The notes beneath the pieces were generated by a model. It made no database searches. It was not told the origin of the DNA and saw only the letters and a program-made list of their open reading frames with translations. Made by a program: the position numbers and the translations under genes. 64,000 nucleotides of DNA from Pseudanabaena mucicola str. Chao 1806. Lineage in GTDB: Bacteria > Cyanobacteriota > Cyanobacteriia > Pseudanabaenales > Pseudanabaenaceae. The DNA lies in the NCBI RefSeq assembly GCF_030323025.1, contig NZ_CP097329.1:2201001-2265000 (forward strand). The letters run 5' to 3'. Below, piece by piece: positions 61,942-64,000 of this stretch (the stretch's first letter is position 1; every line of letters begins with the position of its first letter).

Positions 61942-62748
61942 TCAACTCAACTGCTGCAATTCAGCCATAGTTTTCTGAACATTGATTGCAATTTTCAAGG
62001 TAGTATCAAAAATACGTCCATATTCCTGAGCTTTTGAACCCATCTGCATTGATTCAAAGGCTGTTAAATCAATATCAAAATGGTCAGGATGAAAATCAGG
62101 ATGTTCGCGTAATATCCGTTCAGTTTTCAAGGCTCTGGCAATATCATTTCGGGTCATGCGTAGAGATGCGATCGCCGATTCACGCGACTCCAACTTAATG
62201 GTATTGCCAGCCTCCTGCAATTGATCAAACACATCAATATCCCGCACCAGCTTATTGCATTTATCTACTTCCGTAAATAGACGCATCACAACTCGCGGAA
62301 TTTGTAAGTTTGATTGTTTTGACTTATGCCAACGTTGATCAATCCACTGAATTAAAAACCAAGCCAAAACCCCACTAGTGACCGCCAAAATCAAACAAAG
62401 GCAAATCAAACCCAAGGGAGCACTCATCAGGACATATAGGAAGTAAATAGCTGCGGCTAAGGCAATTCCAAAGCAAACAACCGCAACTTCTGCTAATTCA
62501 ATCGCTACACCCAAACCTCCTAATAAGAGGCTAATCAGTAGTATGGTTCCTGCTAAACGCAATGCGGACAAAAAAATACTCGCAAATAAGGCAAATGCGA
62601 TCACACTAATCCCAGAGCAGATCGCACGATGAATGATGATCTGTCGTGGAGTCAACTGGTACGATAGCAAAATCTTTTGGCGATCAAAACCAGTCAATTC
62701 CAAAAGTTCTGCTTCAGAAATTAATAATCGCTCCAGATCAGCTTTCAT
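61942..62748 (-). CDS. Hypothetical membrane protein
   Basis: 268 aa, unknown. After a short polar N-terminus (LERLLISEAELLELTGFDRQ) there are four hydrophobic segments between about 40 and 140. The C-terminal ~120 residues are cytoplasmic-like and helical (NDIARALKTERILREHPDFH). Lies 70 bp from the DUF3386 gene on the same strand, possibly one operon. Confidence 0.72.
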   Translation of the reverse strand: MKADLERLLISEAELLELTGFDRQKILLSYQLTPRQIIIHRAICSGISVIAFALFASIFLSALRLAGTILLISLLLGGLGVAIELAEVAVVCFGIALAAAIYFLYVLMSAPLGLICLCLILAVTSGVLAWFLIQWIDQRWHKSKQSNLQIPRVVMRLFTEVDKCNKLVRDIDVFDQLQEAGNTIKLESRESAIASLRMTRNDIARALKTERILREHPDFHPDHFDIDLTAFESMQMGSKAQEYGRIFDTTLKIAINVQKTMAELQQLS

Positions 62749-62818
62749 AAATTTAGCTTGGTAATCCTAAAACTATAGTCAGGATCGATAGCACAAAGAG
62801 CTACCGATCCTGACTTTT

Positions 62819-63535
62819 CTAGCCTAATAGCTGAATATCACTAAAGATGATTTCGTAGTTCTTGGTTTTGCCTTGCTCGTTAGATTGGACGACCTGCTTA
62901 GTCATCACATAGTAACTGCCCACTTTTTCATAAGTATCTTCAAAGCGGGCTTGACGCACGATCTCATCATTCATGGGATTACGGAATACTGCGGTATAAA
63001 GTGAGGAAATGTAGCCTTCACCCGTATCTAAATGACCAAGGTGATTAATCACAAAGCCAATTCTGCCCATCACACGGCTCACCATCGAGATCTCATTACC
63101 ACGTACTTTGTAATTCGATCCCATCGAGTCACCTGTTACCAGAATTTCCACTGCCCCTGAATCATCAGTTTCACCCATGGAAAAGCTGGATTTGCCATGG
63201 GCTTCTTCAAAGGTTTTACGTTTGCGATGGGTGACGACATCCCGCAATTGGTTATAAAGCCACTCTTGACCTTCATCAACGGATACGGTCTTTTCTTCGC
63301 CACTAGGGGTGCGACTGGTACGCTCAACTAATTGTGGTTCATCCATGCTCACTTCCACTGTGAGATCGCCATTGATGCGAGCTTTCCCCGTACGAACCAA
63401 GCCATCGATCGCTACCGATACATTAGCAGTTAGTCCAGGGAATTTACTATCCCAAGTATATCGGTTTTCATAGGCTGCCTGAAATATATCGCGAGCCTGA
63501 GTTTTGAATTTAGAATCTGAGACTGTTGTAACCAT
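62819..63535 (-). CDS. DUF3386 family protein
   Basis: 238 aa, near full family length. ARDIFQAAYENRYTWDSKFP at the start and GFVINHLGHLDTGEGYISSL near 160 are typical of DUF3386, found in cyanobacteria and chloroplast-bearing organisms. Role unknown. Soluble; no signal peptide. Weak upstream site; 41 bp from the upstream DUF3352-like gene. Confidence 0.85.
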   Translation of the reverse strand: MVTTVSDSKFKTQARDIFQAAYENRYTWDSKFPGLTANVSVAIDGLVRTGKARINGDLTVEVSMDEPQLVERTSRTPSGEEKTVSVDEGQEWLYNQLRDVVTHRKRKTFEEAHGKSSFSMGETDDSGAVEILVTGDSMGSNYKVRGNEISMVSRVMGRIGFVINHLGHLDTGEGYISSLYTAVFRNPMNDEIVRQARFEDTYEKVGSYYVMTKQVVQSNEQGKTKNYEIIFSDIQLLG

Positions 63536-63576
63536 TTTTTTGCAAAAAGTATTGAATATTCTTAATATTGTACCTA

Positions 63577-64000
63577 TTAATTCCCAGGGGTGGGCTTGAG
63601 GGTAAATAGGAAGTCTAAACGGGTGGTTTTCGAGTCCACATTAGTGGAAGTTACCGCAATACCGTTAATCGCATCAAGAACGGCTCGAATTTCAGTAAAG
63701 TTGGGATTGGTCTTAACTTCGGGAGGCAAGAGGCGATCAGCAAGGGTGAGGGCTGTCGTCATATTCAGATAGAAATAACCACCATTGGATTTGGGCAGCC
63801 CAGTTGTTAAAATTTGAAAAGGACTGCTGGCAGGTAAACTATTCGTAGGCTTGGGAACAAAGGTGTCGGCGAGATCACCCATTGCCCAGAACACAAAATT
63901 GTTATCTAACGTGCCACGGGTGGCGACATTGGTATTGGCAATTGACCAAGTGACTACGGATTTATCACCAATTTGTTTTTGTTTTAACTCAACGCCTTTG
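63577..64000 (-). CDS. DUF3352-like protein, 3' part
   Basis: Only the C-terminal ~140 residues are in the window; the frame stays open to 64000, so the start lies beyond it. The sequence (SVVTWSIANTNVATRGTLDN, then NFVFWAMGDLADTF and LNMTTALTLADRLL) resembles DUF3352 proteins of cyanobacteria, which are exported or lipoprotein-like. Same strand as DUF3386. Confidence 0.72.
   Translation of the reverse strand, partial: KGVELKQKQIGDKSVVTWSIANTNVATRGTLDNNFVFWAMGDLADTFVPKPTNSLPASSPFQILTTGLPKSNGGYFYLNMTTALTLADRLLPPEVKTNPNFTEIRAVLDAINGIAVTSTNVDSKTTRLDFLFTLKPTPGN

Overview
The window is chromosomal DNA of a cyanobacterium. It carries cytochrome b6f genes (petB-petD), the carotenoid genes crtP-crtB, menA (phylloquinone pathway), a GUN4-domain protein, a cyanobacteriochrome-type GAF domain, a SigF-like sigma factor, DUF3386 and DUF4168 proteins, and very many GCGATCGC (HIP1) octamers. 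A filamentous, Pseudanabaena-like organism is my guess; the genus cannot be fixed from this sequence.

Layout. 0-15 kb is mostly core genome: atpC, a sigma factor with a duplicated region 2, moeA/trmD (divergent), ridA, an Uma2 nuclease, a bifunctional aldolase/dehydrogenase, a repeat-containing protein of unknown function, petB-petD, an M23 peptidase, a GNAT acetyltransferase, a DUF4168 protein, and prfB with its programmed +1 frameshift. 15.7-25.8 kb is the main discovery: a chromosomal integron whose integrase is dead. A nearly identical 880-bp segment occurs twice (15683-16562 and 17617-18496). Each copy holds an FHA gene and, on the opposite strand, the N-terminal third of an integron integrase broken by an in-frame stop. 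Each copy ends exactly at a GTT triplet, as an attI crossover would. A Tat-exported YHYH protein gene lies between the copies. After the second copy follow about eight gene cassettes, all pointing away from the integrase: three copies of a ~215-bp nearly empty cassette, a SnoaL-like protein, a GUN4 membrane protein, a small secreted protein joined to a toxin-antitoxin pair, a small membrane protein, and a DUF1566 protein. They are separated by recognisable attC sites with bulged bases. An IS4-like element has landed five bases past the crossover triplet that starts the last cassette.

25.8-33.7 kb: a LysR regulator divergent from an NmrA-like protein and a hydrolase, a MarR remnant, a bestrophin-like channel, crtP-crtB, and an intact IS982 element with a 6-bp target duplication. 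33.8-39.8 kb is an AT-rich accessory island: a ribbon-helix-helix-like protein with a membrane partner, a NYN-domain protein, and a large NACHT NTPase resembling bacterial NLR-type defence proteins. 39.8-64 kb returns to core genes: Uma2, menA, a P-type ATPase, a TPR-CHAT protein, holB with two related small proteins, hisS, a 2106-residue CBS/GAF/PAS histidine kinase with a probable dual-cysteine bilin-binding GAF domain plus its response regulator, an Rrf2 regulator, xseA-xseB, a gamma-glutamylcyclotransferase-like protein, DUF3386, and a DUF3352-like gene cut by the window end.

Several families of short palindromic, MITE-like repeats are scattered between genes. I saw no tRNA, rRNA or CRISPR array.
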